Assembly: GCF_900108335.1 (NCBI RefSeq)
Contig: NZ_FNVT01000002.1
Span: 551,620-615,619 of the forward strand
Direction of reading: 5' to 3'
Length of the DNA stretch: 64,000 nucleotides
DNA from: Nonomuraea solani
Lineage (GTDB): Bacteria > Actinomycetota > Actinomycetes > Streptosporangiales > Streptosporangiaceae
Shown here: positions 51,733 to 60,639 of the stretch, in pieces
Numbering within the stretch: position 1 is the first letter of the stretch
Layout of the letters: the number at the start of each line of letters is the position of its first letter
Notes under the pieces: generated by a model
Database searches by the model: none
Told to the model about the DNA's origin: nothing
Seen by the model: the letters and a program-made list of their open reading frames with translations, nothing else
Position numbers and translations under genes: made by a program

Positions 51733-52509
51733 CTAACCGGGCTGGCCGGTGGGCATGATGGTGACCTGCTGCAGGTTCACCCGCGGCGGCAGGCTCGCGA
51801 CGAACCCCACGGTCCGCGCGACGTCCTGCGGCGTGAGCCACTCCATCTCCTTCTTGGACCCCTCCAGCCATGCCAGCGCCCCCTCGTCCGTGACGTGGCT
51901 CTGCAGCTCGGTGCCGACGATGCCCGGTTCGATCGCCGAGACCCGTACATTCTTCGCGCCCAGCTCGGCCCGCAGGTGCCGGGACAGATGGGTGACGTAC
52001 GCCTTCGTCGCCGAGTAGACGGCGAAGTCGGGGAAGATGTTCTGGGCCGCGATCGACGAGGTGTTGATCAGGTCGGCCACCCCGCGCTCACCGGCGGACG
52101 CGACCAGTTGCGGGATGAACGCGCCGATGACGTTCATCAGCCCGGTGATGTTGAGGTCGATCTGGCGCTGCCACTGATCGGTGGCCAGCTCCTCGACCGG
52201 GGCGGGCAGCATCACGCCCGCGTTGTTGAACAGCAGGTCGGCGCCGCCCGGCCCGGCCGCCACCCGGTCCGCGGCGGCCCGCACCGCCGCCGGGTCGGTC
52301 ACGTCGACCGCCAGGGCCAGCGCCTGGCCGCCGTTCCTCTCGATCCTGGAGACCAGGTCGTCCAGCCGCCCGGCGCGCCGCGCCAGGACGACGACCTGCG
52401 CGCCCAGCTCGGCCAGATGCTCGGCCGCCGCCTCGCCGATGCCGCTGGAGGCGCCGGTGACGACGGCGACGCGGCCGGTGAGGGGACGGGCGGAGATTCG
52501 CGTGGTCAT
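51733..52509 (-). CDS. Short-chain dehydrogenase/reductase
   Basis: 258 residues. VVTGASSGIGEAAAEHLAELG (TGxxxGIG), LLFNNAGVMLPAP (NNAG), Ser in DLINTSSIAAQ and YSATKAYV (YxxxK). The end, NVRVSAIEPGIVGTELQ, is the usual SDR PG block. It is a classical SDR of unknown substrate. It is divergent from an MmyB-like HTH regulator (175-bp gap), a common pair in which the HTH protein represses the SDR gene. Confidence 0.92.
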   Translation of the reverse strand: MTTRISARPLTGRVAVVTGASSGIGEAAAEHLAELGAQVVVLARRAGRLDDLVSRIERNGGQALALAVDVTDPAAVRAAADRVAAGPGGADLLFNNAGVMLPAPVEELATDQWQRQIDLNITGLMNVIGAFIPQLVASAGERGVADLINTSSIAAQNIFPDFAVYSATKAYVTHLSRHLRAELGAKNVRVSAIEPGIVGTELQSHVTDEGALAWLEGSKKEMEWLTPQDVARTVGFVASLPPRVNLQQVTIMPTGQPG

Positions 52510-52684
52510 GGTCGAACACCTTCCTGACTGGTACGGGATCGCGGCCGGTCGCCGCGTTTCCCGTTCACCAGCACACCAGCCGGCCGACCCTCGCCGGGGC
52601 GCCCGGCCATGCCCTGGCGAGGCAGGTACCGGCAGGGCCACCCGCGGCGGACGGCGCACTCCGCGGTTCGTCCACACTGGGTGT

Positions 52685-53545
52685 ATGGACCGTAGCCGCG
52701 AGCTAGCCGACTTCCTGCGCTCACGCCGCGCCCGGATCACTCCCGGCCAGGCGGGGCTGACCGCCGACGGCCGGGCTCGCCGCGTGCCAGGGCTGCGCCG
52801 CGACGAGGTCGCCCGGCTGGCCGGCGTCAGCACCGAGTACTACACCCGTCTCGAACAGGGCCGCGCCGGAAACCCGTCCCCCGAGGTCACCGAGGCGCTC
52901 GCGGGCGCACTCCGGCTCGATCCCGCCGAGCGCGAGCACCTCATCGACCTGCTGGCCCGCCCGGCCCGCCGGGCTCCGATCAGCCCGCAGCGGGTCCGGC
53001 CCGGCCTCCATCTGATGCTGCAGACGCTCGAACACGTGCCCGCCTTCATCCTGGGCCGCCGCACGGACGTCCTGGCCGCCAACCGCCTGGCCCGTCAGGT
53101 CCTGACCGACTTCGACGCCCTGCCGGTGCCGCATCGCAATCTCGCCCGCTACTACCTGCTCGACCCCGAGGCCCGCGAACGCGTCGGCGACTGGGAGCGG
53201 ATCGCCGCCGAGACCGTCGCCGTCCTCCGCCTGGAGGCCGGCCGCTACCCCCAGGACCGCCGGCTGACCGACCTCATCAGCGAGCTCACCCTGCGCTCAC
53301 CCGAGTTCAGCTCGTGGTGGAACGACCACCGCGTGCTGCGCCGTACGCACGGCACGAAGCTCTACCACCATCCCCTGGCCGGCGACCTGCACTTCTCCTA
53401 CGAGTCCTTCCAGCCGCCCGGCGACACCGACCAGAGCCTGTGCGTCTACAACATCGAGCCGGGCTCCGCGACCGCCCAGGCGCTCCAGTTCCTCACCAAC
53501 TGGACGGCGCCCCAGCCCACCGCCCCACCAGGGGGAGCACCGTAA
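52685..53545 (+). CDS. HTH regulator, Xre/MmyB-like
   Basis: 286 residues. Xre-type HTH near residues 35-75 (LRRDEVARLAGVSTEYYTRLEQGRAG) and a C-terminal MmyB-like ligand-binding PAS-type domain (GRRTDVLAANRLARQVL, LARYYLLDPEARE, SPEFSSWWNDHRV, KLYHHPLAGDLHFSYESF). MmyB proteins bind fatty-acid-like ligands. Divergent from the SDR gene. ATG 52685 has CACACT six nt upstream, so the message may again be leaderless (weak box). Confidence 0.9.
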   Translation: MDRSRELADFLRSRRARITPGQAGLTADGRARRVPGLRRDEVARLAGVSTEYYTRLEQGRAGNPSPEVTEALAGALRLDPAEREHLIDLLARPARRAPISPQRVRPGLHLMLQTLEHVPAFILGRRTDVLAANRLARQVLTDFDALPVPHRNLARYYLLDPEARERVGDWERIAAETVAVLRLEAGRYPQDRRLTDLISELTLRSPEFSSWWNDHRVLRRTHGTKLYHHPLAGDLHFSYESFQPPGDTDQSLCVYNIEPGSATAQALQFLTNWTAPQPTAPPGGAP

Positions 53546-53650
53546 CCCGAAAGATGTAGCCCGATCTCCTCAACGCGCAGGAAGCCTCACGACCTGGCCT
53601 TTCACTACAGTCGCTGACGACCGGCCCCCACCTGATCCAGCGAGGTCCCC

Positions 53651-53842
53651 ATGGCTTCTGCCCGCAAGACGCTCCTCACCGGGCTGGCCACGTTCGTGGC
53701 CGGAGCCGCGCTGTGGCTCTTCGGCGGCGACATCGAGATCGTGGTGATCACACCGACGAAGCTCGGCGTGGTCCTGATGGTCATCGGCGGGCTGGAGGCC
53801 CTGTACGGCCTCTACAAGGTCACCACCCGCGCCGACCGATGA
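53651..53842 (+). CDS. Small two-helix membrane protein (DUF5708-like)
   Basis: 63 residues. KTLLTGLATFVAGAALWLFGG and KLGVVLMVIGGLEALYGLY form two membrane helices around a short polar turn with ITPTK, the DUF5708 pattern of streptomycete-type genomes. ATG 53651 has GAGG five nt upstream. A TACAGT box at 53606-53611 may be its promoter. Function unknown. Confidence 0.72.
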   Translation: MASARKTLLTGLATFVAGAALWLFGGDIEIVVITPTKLGVVLMVIGGLEALYGLYKVTTRADR

Positions 53843-53857
53843 ACCTCGTACGGGCAC

Positions 53858-53863
53858 TAATCT
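53858..53863 (+). promoter_or_regulatory. -10 box (TAATCT) of a predicted leaderless promoter
   Basis: TAATCT ends 7 nt before ATG 53870 in the 27-bp gap after the DUF5708 gene; no Shine-Dalgarno sequence fits in the remaining space. Confidence 0.45.
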
Positions 53864-53869
53864 TCGAGC

Positions 53870-54790
53870 ATGATTTCCTATCGCCCCACCACACCGGCCG
53901 ACCTCGACCGCGTCACCGCCTGGACCGTGAACGAGCCCGTCGGCTGGATCCCCGCCGGCCGCTACCTCGAAGAGCTGGCGGAAGGCATGTACCGCCCGGA
54001 GTGGACGTGGATCGCCGAAGACGGTGATCGCCTCGTGGGCCGGGCGCTGTGGTGGGGGCCGAAGGGAGGCGCGCACCCGGTGGCGCTCGACTGCCTGGAC
54101 GTTGATCCGGCCGTGGGCGACCGCACGGCCGTCGCCACCGAGCTGATCAGGGCGGCGCTGGCCGGGTTCACCGAGCCGGTGCAATACCTGCTCAAGGTGG
54201 CGGGCGGCTGGCGCGACGACCCGGCCACGGCGGCCGCGGTGGAGTGGCGGCGGGCGGCCGCGCACGCGGCGGGGCTCAGCCGGGAGGTGGAGCGGCTGCA
54301 GTTCGCGTGGACGCCCGAGAACGGGGTGCCCGCCGCGACGGGCGCGCTGCGCTTCGCCGAGGCGTCCGACGAGGAGTTCCTCGCGGTGTTCCGGCAGATC
54401 GCGCAGGGCAGCCTGGACGCGCAGACGCGCACCGCCGTCGCCGCCAAGGGCGCCGAGGCGGCGGCCCGCGAGGAGATGGACTTCTATCTGAACGCGCCCG
54501 GCAAGCGGGAGTGGTGGCGCCTGGCCTACACCCCGGAGGGCGAGGTGGCGGGCCTGGCGATCCCCTCGGCGACCCCGTACAACGTGAATGTCGGTTATCT
54601 GGGGGTTGTGCCGGAGTTTCGCGGGCGCGGATACGTGGACGAGGTGCTCGGCGAGATCACCCGCATCCACGCCGCCAACGGCGAACAGCGCATCACCGCC
54701 ACCACCGACCTGGGCAACGCGCCCATGGCGGCGGCGTTCCAGCGGGCCGGCTACCCGATCACGGAGATCCGGCTGGTCTTCTCCGCCTGA
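53870..54790 (+). CDS. GNAT-family N-acetyltransferase
   Basis: 306 residues. An N-terminal half (TTPADLDRVTAWT, GWIPAGRYLEELAEGMY) precedes a GNAT core in the C-terminal half: NVGYLGVVPEFRGRGYVDEVLGEI carries the acetyl-CoA loop (R-G-R-G-Y) and the final TDLGNAPMAAAFQRAGYPITEIRLVF is motif B. Two halves suggest a tandem GNAT with a degenerate first repeat. Substrate unknown. Confidence 0.82.
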   Translation: MISYRPTTPADLDRVTAWTVNEPVGWIPAGRYLEELAEGMYRPEWTWIAEDGDRLVGRALWWGPKGGAHPVALDCLDVDPAVGDRTAVATELIRAALAGFTEPVQYLLKVAGGWRDDPATAAAVEWRRAAAHAAGLSREVERLQFAWTPENGVPAATGALRFAEASDEEFLAVFRQIAQGSLDAQTRTAVAAKGAEAAAREEMDFYLNAPGKREWWRLAYTPEGEVAGLAIPSATPYNVNVGYLGVVPEFRGRGYVDEVLGEITRIHAANGEQRITATTDLGNAPMAAAFQRAGYPITEIRLVFSA

Positions 54791-54822
54791 ACTGTCACTG
54801 CCGTACGCCATGATCGGTGCGC

Positions 54823-55302
54823 ATGACGGAGATCATCAAAGCGCTCGTCGACCCGGACAAGATAGAGCGCCATCTGGGCGGGATCGTGGACATCGAGGAC
54901 ATCTCCGCGGAGTGGCGTGTCCACGAGTTCGGCACCACCAATGAGCTCTGGTCCGGCAGTTGCCCCGACGCCATCGCGCTCCACTCCACCCGCTGCGAGG
55001 AGGCTCTCATCAAGTACGAGTTATGGGACGGCGAGCCGCCCTTCGCCTCGGGCTGGGGTGAGAGCCGGGCGGGAAGCGTTCACCTGATCTCCGGCATGGT
55101 CCGCGCGACCAGCACGCAGTCCGGATTCAGGACGCGCCACGAGACGTTCGATCTCGGCTGCCGGGATCAGGAGTGGCGGTTCAGAATCCACCGCAAGTTC
55201 CTCGGCCATGAGGATTTCCCGACGGACATCGTCGACCTGGTCCTGTTCAAGCTGCAGTTCTGGTCGGCCGAGGCCGGCGATGTCCCTCGGGAGGAACGTT
55301 GA
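54823..55302 (+). CDS. Protein of unknown function, first of a coupled pair
   Basis: 159 residues, no signal peptide. Mixed alpha/beta character with clusters WRVHEFGTTNELWSG, IKYELWDGEPPFASGW and FDLGCRDQEWRFRIHRKFLG. No known motif is recognised. The stop codon overlaps the TTG start of the next gene (TTGA), so the two proteins are made together. Start ATG 54823 is preferred over GTG 54817. Acidic, Trp-rich small proteins of this look are often immunity proteins; that is only a suggestion. Confidence 0.6.
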   Translation: MTEIIKALVDPDKIERHLGGIVDIEDISAEWRVHEFGTTNELWSGSCPDAIALHSTRCEEALIKYELWDGEPPFASGWGESRAGSVHLISGMVRATSTQSGFRTRHETFDLGCRDQEWRFRIHRKFLGHEDFPTDIVDLVLFKLQFWSAEAGDVPREER

Positions 55303-56240
55303 CGACCGCCCTATCTCCCTTCGAGGCCGCGGTGCACCCGTTCGGGTGGTGGCTGCCCGCCTGGCGTCTGGAGGTGGCCGGCGGCGAGGCTCCCGAGGAG
55401 AAGGGGATCAAAGCCGTCGAGCGCTTCGACCTCGACGATCCGGACGAGACGTCCGACAGCCCCCTGCACGCGTCCTGGGGATTGCCGGCCGAGCGCGCGG
55501 AGCAGGCGTACACGTTCCTCATCGAAACGCTGGAAGCCGGCGGTGACCTGGACCGGCGGGGCCGGGCGCTGGCCGGATTCCTGGCCGGTCAGCTCACCGT
55601 GGACGCCACGGAGCTGCTGCGCGTCCAAGACGGCCCGGCGCTGCACCTGCTGGCCGGCGACGGAGACACCACTTGGCGGCTGTCCCTGACCCCTGCCTCG
55701 ACCACCCACGATGTCCCGGCCGGACACCGAATCGGCTGCCTCACGGCCCTCCTCAGCGAGTTCCTCCGCATCAACAACACCGATGAGGTCACCTTCGAGG
55801 TGACCTTCGGCACCCACGACGTCGACCTGGACGTCGCCGATCCCGGCGCCGCCTTCCGTACGGGCTGGCCCGGGGACGGGCACTGGCTGATCGCGGAGGA
55901 GGGCGACGACGAGGACGACGACGTCCTCTGGCCTCTGGACGCGACCTCCCTGCGGGCCGCGCTGACCGAGTCGGAACGAAACCTGGTCAAGACGGCGCGG
56001 GCCGGGACCACGCTCTGGGAGTTCGACGACGCGCTCCCCGAGATCCCCGGGGACGAACTGGTCTCCTGGCTGGCCCGTGACCTCTACGCCACGATCGTCA
56101 CCGAGGTCGCCGGCCCGTCAGGAACCCTGCTCGCCTACGCCAAGCATTTCCCCCTCGAAGGGGTCCTGTGGGGTGAAACGGATTCCTGCCTTCTCCTGGC
56201 CGGCCCAGAACGTACGGCCCTCATCTACGTCAGCGGCTGA
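55299..56240 (+). CDS. Protein of unknown function, second of a coupled pair
   Basis: 313 residues from TTG 55299, which has GGGAGGAA just upstream and overlaps the previous stop by 4 bp. A roughly 30-residue N-terminal block (HPFGWWLPAWRLEVAGGE) leads into an acidic middle (EEGDDEDDDVLWPLD, eight acidic residues in a row). The pattern of two similar halves (LFLRIN..., SLRAALTESERN) is not assignable. No signal peptide, no membrane helix, no catalytic motif. Confidence 0.6.
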   Translation: MTTALSPFEAAVHPFGWWLPAWRLEVAGGEAPEEKGIKAVERFDLDDPDETSDSPLHASWGLPAERAEQAYTFLIETLEAGGDLDRRGRALAGFLAGQLTVDATELLRVQDGPALHLLAGDGDTTWRLSLTPASTTHDVPAGHRIGCLTALLSEFLRINNTDEVTFEVTFGTHDVDLDVADPGAAFRTGWPGDGHWLIAEEGDDEDDDVLWPLDATSLRAALTESERNLVKTARAGTTLWEFDDALPEIPGDELVSWLARDLYATIVTEVAGPSGTLLAYAKHFPLEGVLWGETDSCLLLAGPERTALIYVSG

Positions 56241-56419
56241 CACCCGACGGGTCAGTCGCCGGCGGGCAGGGCTTTGGCGATCGAGACGGCGGCTGTGGTC
56301 ACGAACTTCGCGTCCAGGGGCTTCGTGCTGCTGTCCGCCAACGACGTGGCGCCCGTAAAGCGCGACTACCAGGTGACCGGCAGGGCGGCCGCGGCCGCAG
56401 CGGCACCTCGACGATCTGC

Positions 56420-56640
56420 CCGGCGAGCGGCACGTCGGCCCTGGCGACCCGGATCGGGCCGGTGGGCGTGATGCTGAGGTAGCGCGTCAGCTCCTCGACC
56501 GCGCTCTCCGCGACACCGGGAGCTCCGCCTGCCCGGGACGGCACAGCAGCAGGAACGTGCCGAGGCTCAGCATGTTCGCGGTCGTCTCGTGCCCGGCGGT
56601 CAGCAGCGGCCTGGCCGCGTGCAGCAGGGCGGCTCCAACG
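56420..56640 (-). pseudogene. Cytochrome P450 debris
   Basis: On the minus strand, 56542-56609 encodes the P450 I-helix LLTAGHETTANMLSLGTFLL (oxygen-binding AGHETT), and about 56430-56495 the K-helix region VEELTRYLSITPTG (ExxR, here ELTR) and VPLAGQIV, in a different frame. The heme-binding FxxGxxxCxG loop and the whole N-terminus are missing. A short unrelated open frame ending at 56252 (KPLDAKFVTTAAVSIAKALP) lies downstream and cannot be assigned. Confidence 0.65.
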
Positions 56641-56712
56641 AGGACGTCCTGGCCGCCGGGCGGCGCGGGATCGAGATCGTGGTCAAGGGGGCTGCCGCGC
56701 CAGGACGACGCG

Positions 56713-57183
56713 TCAGAGTGACAGCGCGGCCATGAAGGCCATGCTGGCCGCCATTCCGGCCGAGCACAGGTCCTGGCCGATCCCCTTTCCACGGCCGGGC
56801 AGAACGCGGACGAGCCGGGCGCAGGTCCACGCCAGCCCGATGACCAGGGCCAGCGCGGCCGGCATACCGCCCGCGTGCGCGTGCCCGCCAGCCGGATCGG
56901 GTCCGCCGAACGCCATCAGCACCAAAAGGAGGGCCATGACCACGAAATCCGGAATGTGATGACCGGTCTCCGCGCGGCGGGAGGGGGAACCGCAGAGCCA
57001 GCCGGCGGTCACCAGCGCGAGCACCGCGACGGAGAGGAACAAACCGCCCAGATGCCCGGCCGCCATGCCGGCCGCCATGACGACGTGCGGCCACCTCCTG
57101 GCGGGCCGCACGGAAGGCAGCAGAGCCGGCGCGAGGGCCAGGACGCAACCGACCGAGATCCCCACCGTATGGAGGAGAGGCAT
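56713..57183 (-). CDS. Multi-pass membrane protein, DUF5134-like
   Basis: 156 residues with about five hydrophobic segments (VGISVGCVLALAPALLPSV, GGLFLSVAVLALVTAGWLCG, PDFVVMALLLVLMAFGG, PAALALVIGLAWTCARLVRV). Histidines cluster in GHHIPDF and GGHAHAGG, as in small copper-associated or DUF5134 membrane proteins; metal binding is a guess. It lies 27 bp upstream of the DUF899 stop... on the same strand and downstream of it in transcription. Confidence 0.6.
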   Translation of the reverse strand: MPLLHTVGISVGCVLALAPALLPSVRPARRWPHVVMAAGMAAGHLGGLFLSVAVLALVTAGWLCGSPSRRAETGHHIPDFVVMALLLVLMAFGGPDPAGGHAHAGGMPAALALVIGLAWTCARLVRVLPGRGKGIGQDLCSAGMAASMAFMAALSL

Positions 57184-57210
57184 GGTGTGCTCCTTCGGCA
57201 GGGCGGCCGG

Positions 57211-57975
57211 TCAGTGGTGGTGGCCGCGCCGGCCGAGGGTGTCCACGGGGGTCGCGCCGGGGCGGCTCCACTGCGGTACGGGGCGGCTGGCCGGGCCCCA
57301 GTCGATGTTCCCATCCGCGTCCGTACGCCAGGCCGCCGGGTGCCCCTCGGGCCGGCCGTCGGGGTTGTCCTCCCACACCTCGCCGCGACCGTACGGCGTC
57401 ATGTCGAGCAGGCCCAAGGACCCGTTGACCCGCTCATTGCCCCGGCCGGTCGTGGAGTAGGTGAGGAACACGCGGTCGCCGTCGCGCAGGAAGCAGACAA
57501 GGTAGCCCATCTCGCCGCCGACCGGCGCGGGCACGTCGCGCACCGAGTACCAGGGCTGGGTGTAGCCCATGAACGCGACGAAGGAGGCCACCTCCTCCCA
57601 TGGGCCCGTGGTCACGATGGCGAACGAGACACCGCGGGCGTTGAGGTAGACGGCGTCCTTCAGGTGCCAGGCCGTGGTGGTGCAGCCTTCGCACTGCCCC
57701 TGGTGCGGCGCGCCGTCGTACCACATGTGCTGGTAGACCACGAGCTCGTCACGGCCCTGGAACAGCTCCAGGAACGGGACCGGCCCGCCGGGTCCGACGA
57801 CTTCGGCCGTCCCGTCGAACTCCACCATCGGCAGCCGGCGGCGGGCCGCGGCGAGGGCGTCGCCCGCGCGGGTGTGGGCCTTCTCGCGTACCAGCAGTTC
57901 GTCACGGGCGGCCTGCCAGGTGGCCAGGTCGACGATGGGCGGGCGGCCGGGCAGCGCGTCCGGTGTGGTCGTCAT
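57211..57975 (-). CDS. DUF899 (thioredoxin-fold) protein
   Basis: 254 residues. LVVYQHMWYDGAPHQGQCEGCTTTAWHL contains CxxC (CEGC) at the thioredoxin-like active site, and WEEVASFVAFMGYTQPWYSV and GRGNERVNGSLGLLDMTPYGR are DUF899 blocks. ATG 57975 has GGAGG five nt upstream. The family is conserved in actinomycetes and may be a redox enzyme. The downstream membrane protein (56713) is 27 bp away, so they may share a transcript. Confidence 0.85.
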   Translation of the reverse strand: MTTTPDALPGRPPIVDLATWQAARDELLVREKAHTRAGDALAAARRRLPMVEFDGTAEVVGPGGPVPFLELFQGRDELVVYQHMWYDGAPHQGQCEGCTTTAWHLKDAVYLNARGVSFAIVTTGPWEEVASFVAFMGYTQPWYSVRDVPAPVGGEMGYLVCFLRDGDRVFLTYSTTGRGNERVNGSLGLLDMTPYGRGEVWEDNPDGRPEGHPAAWRTDADGNIDWGPASRPVPQWSRPGATPVDTLGRRGHHH

Positions 57976-58112
57976 GGTGTCCTCCGTGGGGTCTGACACT
58001 GCGTCCAACTGTTTCGACATGCTGTAGACCCGGCACGGCGGCAATACTCATCGCCAGGATCTATCGAAGGATGGACGACCGCCGGTAGGCCGCTCGGCCA
58101 GGCTGAGGCGCC

Positions 58113-59215
58113 ATGAAGATGACGATCCTCGCCGTGCTCGGCACGACGCTGCTCACCACGACACCGGCGGCGGCCGACCGGCTTTCCTGGCAGGACTGCG
58201 GAGACGGGCTGCGGTGCGGCAAGATCAGTGTGCCCGCCGACTGGGCCGCCCCCAAAGGGGAGCAGATCACGCTGGGGCTGGCCAAACTGCCCGCCCGGGA
58301 CCCGGCCACCAGGAAGGGGACACTCGTGCTCAACCTGGGCGGGCCCGCCCAGCAGATCTCCGTGCTGCGCCAGGTGAAGAGCACGTTCGCCGATCTGACC
58401 CGATGGTACGACGCGACGTGGTGGTCTCCGACCCGCGCGGGTTCGAGGCGAGCACCCAGGTACGCTGCCCCGAGCCGGCGCGGTGGACCCAGGAGTGGGT
58501 GTTCTCCGACCGCGCCGCCTACGCCGAGTACACGCGGCAGAACCGCCGCTTCGGCCTGGGTTGTGCCGAAGCGGCCGGCCCGCTCGCGGGCAACCTGAAC
58601 TCCTGGCAAGGGGCCCGCGACCTGGAGGCGGTCCGGGTGGCGCTGGGCGAGCGGAAGCTGAACTACTTCGGCAACTCCTACGGCGGCGTCGTCGGCGTGG
58701 CCTACGCCGAGTCTTTCCCGTCCAGGGTCGGCCTCATGTACCTGGACAGCCCGATCGATCACACGAACCCGTCCTGGGCCGGCTGGTTGCGGCCCAGAGC
58801 GACGACGCTGGAGCGCAATCTGCACCGTTTCGCCGCCTGGTGCGCCGCCGATCGCGCCTGCGGGCTCCACGGCCGCGACGCGCTCAAGGTGTGGGACGAG
58901 GTCATGGCCCGCGCCGCCGAACGTCCGATCCCCGCGCCCGGTGCCGGAGCGGGCGTCACGGCGAGCGCGGCGCTGATCGCCTCCCGTGCGACGGTCTCGT
59001 TCGAGGGGGGATGGCCGGAATTGGCCGCGTCGCTGGCCGAGGCGCAGGCGGGTGACGCCAGCCGGTTCGCCAGGCCGTTCGCCGGGGCACCCGATCCGGA
59101 TCTCAGCCGAATCACGACATGTGCCGATTTCCCGTACCCGACTGCTTATCACCAGGTCAAGGTGCTGGAGAAGCAGCTCAAGGGCGTGGCGCCGCGCATC
59201 GGCTGGAGAGCGGCG
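58113..59215 (+). pseudogene. Tripeptidyl aminopeptidase-like alpha/beta hydrolase, frameshifted
   Basis: Frame 1 from 58113 gives a signal peptide and SWQDCGDGLRCGKISVPADW, the start of SlpD/tripeptidyl aminopeptidase-type hydrolases, then goes wrong at ATWWSPTRAG. The other frame continues at VVVSDPRGFEASTQVRCPEP with the elbow FGNSYGGVVG. The DNA at 58409-58420 reads gacgcgacgtgg where GAC-GTG would be in frame, so a 5-bp duplication/insertion (GCGAC) explains it. The C-terminus with Asp and His is absent after about 59210. Secreted exopeptidase when intact. Confidence 0.75.
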
Positions 59216-59299
59216 TGGCCCGCGGGGGTTGCGCCGCAGGCGCCCTCAAACAAGACAGACCGAGCGACAGCGAGGACCACTCCGGGCGGGCATACGGGG

Positions 59300-59334
59300 C
59301 CCACCCGGTAATCACCTCACGGGTGGGTGCTTTT
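59300..59334 (+). terminator. Intrinsic terminator after the peptidase pseudogene
   Basis: CCCACCCG (59300-59307) pairs with CGGGTGGG (59320-59327) across a 12-nt loop, followed by TGCTTTT. It ends at the stop codon of the substrate-binding protein on the opposite strand and can serve both directions. Confidence 0.7.
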
Positions 59335-60622
59335 AGAGTTTGGCGAAGCAGGGGCCGTCGAAGGTGTACGACTGGGCTGTTGGGCCGGTGAAGAAGTCCT
59401 TGACCGTGGTTACGCCCGTCGTCGCCTTGTCGTCTACCTTGTTGATCAGCGTCTGCCTGAAGACCGCCGCGCTTGTGGCGTCCGCGTAATTGCCCGCCTC
59501 CGGTGGAAGCATGCCCTCGTAGTCGACCGTCTTCAAGGTCTTTACGGCTGCCAGCAGACCCTTTCTCGTCACGTCTCCGCCGGCCACCATTTTGTCCAGG
59601 GCCGCCTTCATCGGGTACGCCCACGCCCATCCCGACGTGTAACCGTCGTTCGGGGTCACGCCGGGCAGCGCCTCGCGCATGGCCTTGTGGCCCGGGGTGT
59701 CGGCGTCCCAGGGCTTGCCGGGGGCCGACTGTTCGTACAGGGCCTTCAGGGCGGGGGCGGCGGGGGACTGCAGCAGGGCCGGGTTCCAGGTGGGGCCGGT
59801 GCCGATGAAGCGGCCCTTGTAGCCGGCCGCGGCGGTCTGGCCGACGATCGTGGCGGCGTCCGCGGGGCCCGTGGTGAGGATGACCAGGTCGGGCTTGTTC
59901 TTGGTGATCTCGGTGATGGCGCGGCCCTGTTCGGTGGCGCCCGAGGGGGTTTCGACGTTGGTGAACTTCAGGCTGTTGCGCTCGGCGGCGATCTTGGCGC
60001 CGGCGGCGGCGTCCGCGCCGTAGTCGCCGGCCAGGTGGACGGCCATGACGGACTTCGGTTTGTACGTCTCCATGGCGTAGTCCACCGAGTTCATGGCCTC
60101 GACGCAGTAGTTCGAGCCCGTCTCGACGATGACGTCCTCGAACTCCCACGCCGACGTCCAGGAGGCCGGCGCTGAGACGATGCTGGCGGCCTTGAGGTCG
60201 CCGATGATCGCGGCCGTCGTCGGCGAGCCGAGCGTCTGGGCCAGGCCGAGCACGTTGTCCTTGATCTCGTTGTAGACCTGCCGGTGCACCTCGGGGTTGT
60301 ACTTGTTGTCCTTGACGTACTTGGTGACGTCCACCTCGTATTTGCCCCCGATGCCGCCCGCCTTGTTGACCCGGGCCCAGAACGCCTTCTGGGCGTCGGT
60401 GATGGGTACGGCCAGCGCGGCGAAGGGACCGGAGGTGAGGTCGGAGAGCGTACCGAGGTAGATGCAGCCCTTCTTGGCGTCCACCGCGGAGGGGCAGGGC
60501 TCGGCGGTGACGCCTGGCGCCTGGGCGCCGGCCTTGCTGCCCTCGTCGTCCCCCCGGAAGACGCCGCAAGCGGACAGAAGGGCCGCTATGGCGAAAAATC
60601 CGGCTACATGGCGACTCTTCAT
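59333..60622 (-). CDS. LivK-type ABC substrate-binding lipoprotein
   Basis: 429 residues. Signal MKSRHVAGFFAIAALLSACG has lipobox LSAC. The mature protein is a type I periplasmic-binding fold of the branched-chain amino acid/amide class (IYLGTLSDLTSGPFAALAV, FWARVNKAGGIGGK, DLVILTTGPADAATIVGQ, GYKGRFIGTG). ATG 60622 has AGGGA upstream. It is the last gene of the LivH/LivM/ligase operon (17-bp gap after LivM). Ligand unknown; the link to an acyl-CoA ligase suggests an organic acid. Confidence 0.88.
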   Translation of the reverse strand: MKSRHVAGFFAIAALLSACGVFRGDDEGSKAGAQAPGVTAEPCPSAVDAKKGCIYLGTLSDLTSGPFAALAVPITDAQKAFWARVNKAGGIGGKYEVDVTKYVKDNKYNPEVHRQVYNEIKDNVLGLAQTLGSPTTAAIIGDLKAASIVSAPASWTSAWEFEDVIVETGSNYCVEAMNSVDYAMETYKPKSVMAVHLAGDYGADAAAGAKIAAERNSLKFTNVETPSGATEQGRAITEITKNKPDLVILTTGPADAATIVGQTAAAGYKGRFIGTGPTWNPALLQSPAAPALKALYEQSAPGKPWDADTPGHKAMREALPGVTPNDGYTSGWAWAYPMKAALDKMVAGGDVTRKGLLAAVKTLKTVDYEGMLPPEAGNYADATSAAVFRQTLINKVDDKATTGVTTVKDFFTGPTAQSYTFDGPCFAKL

Positions 60623-60639
60623 TGAGGTTCCCTTCTTGG

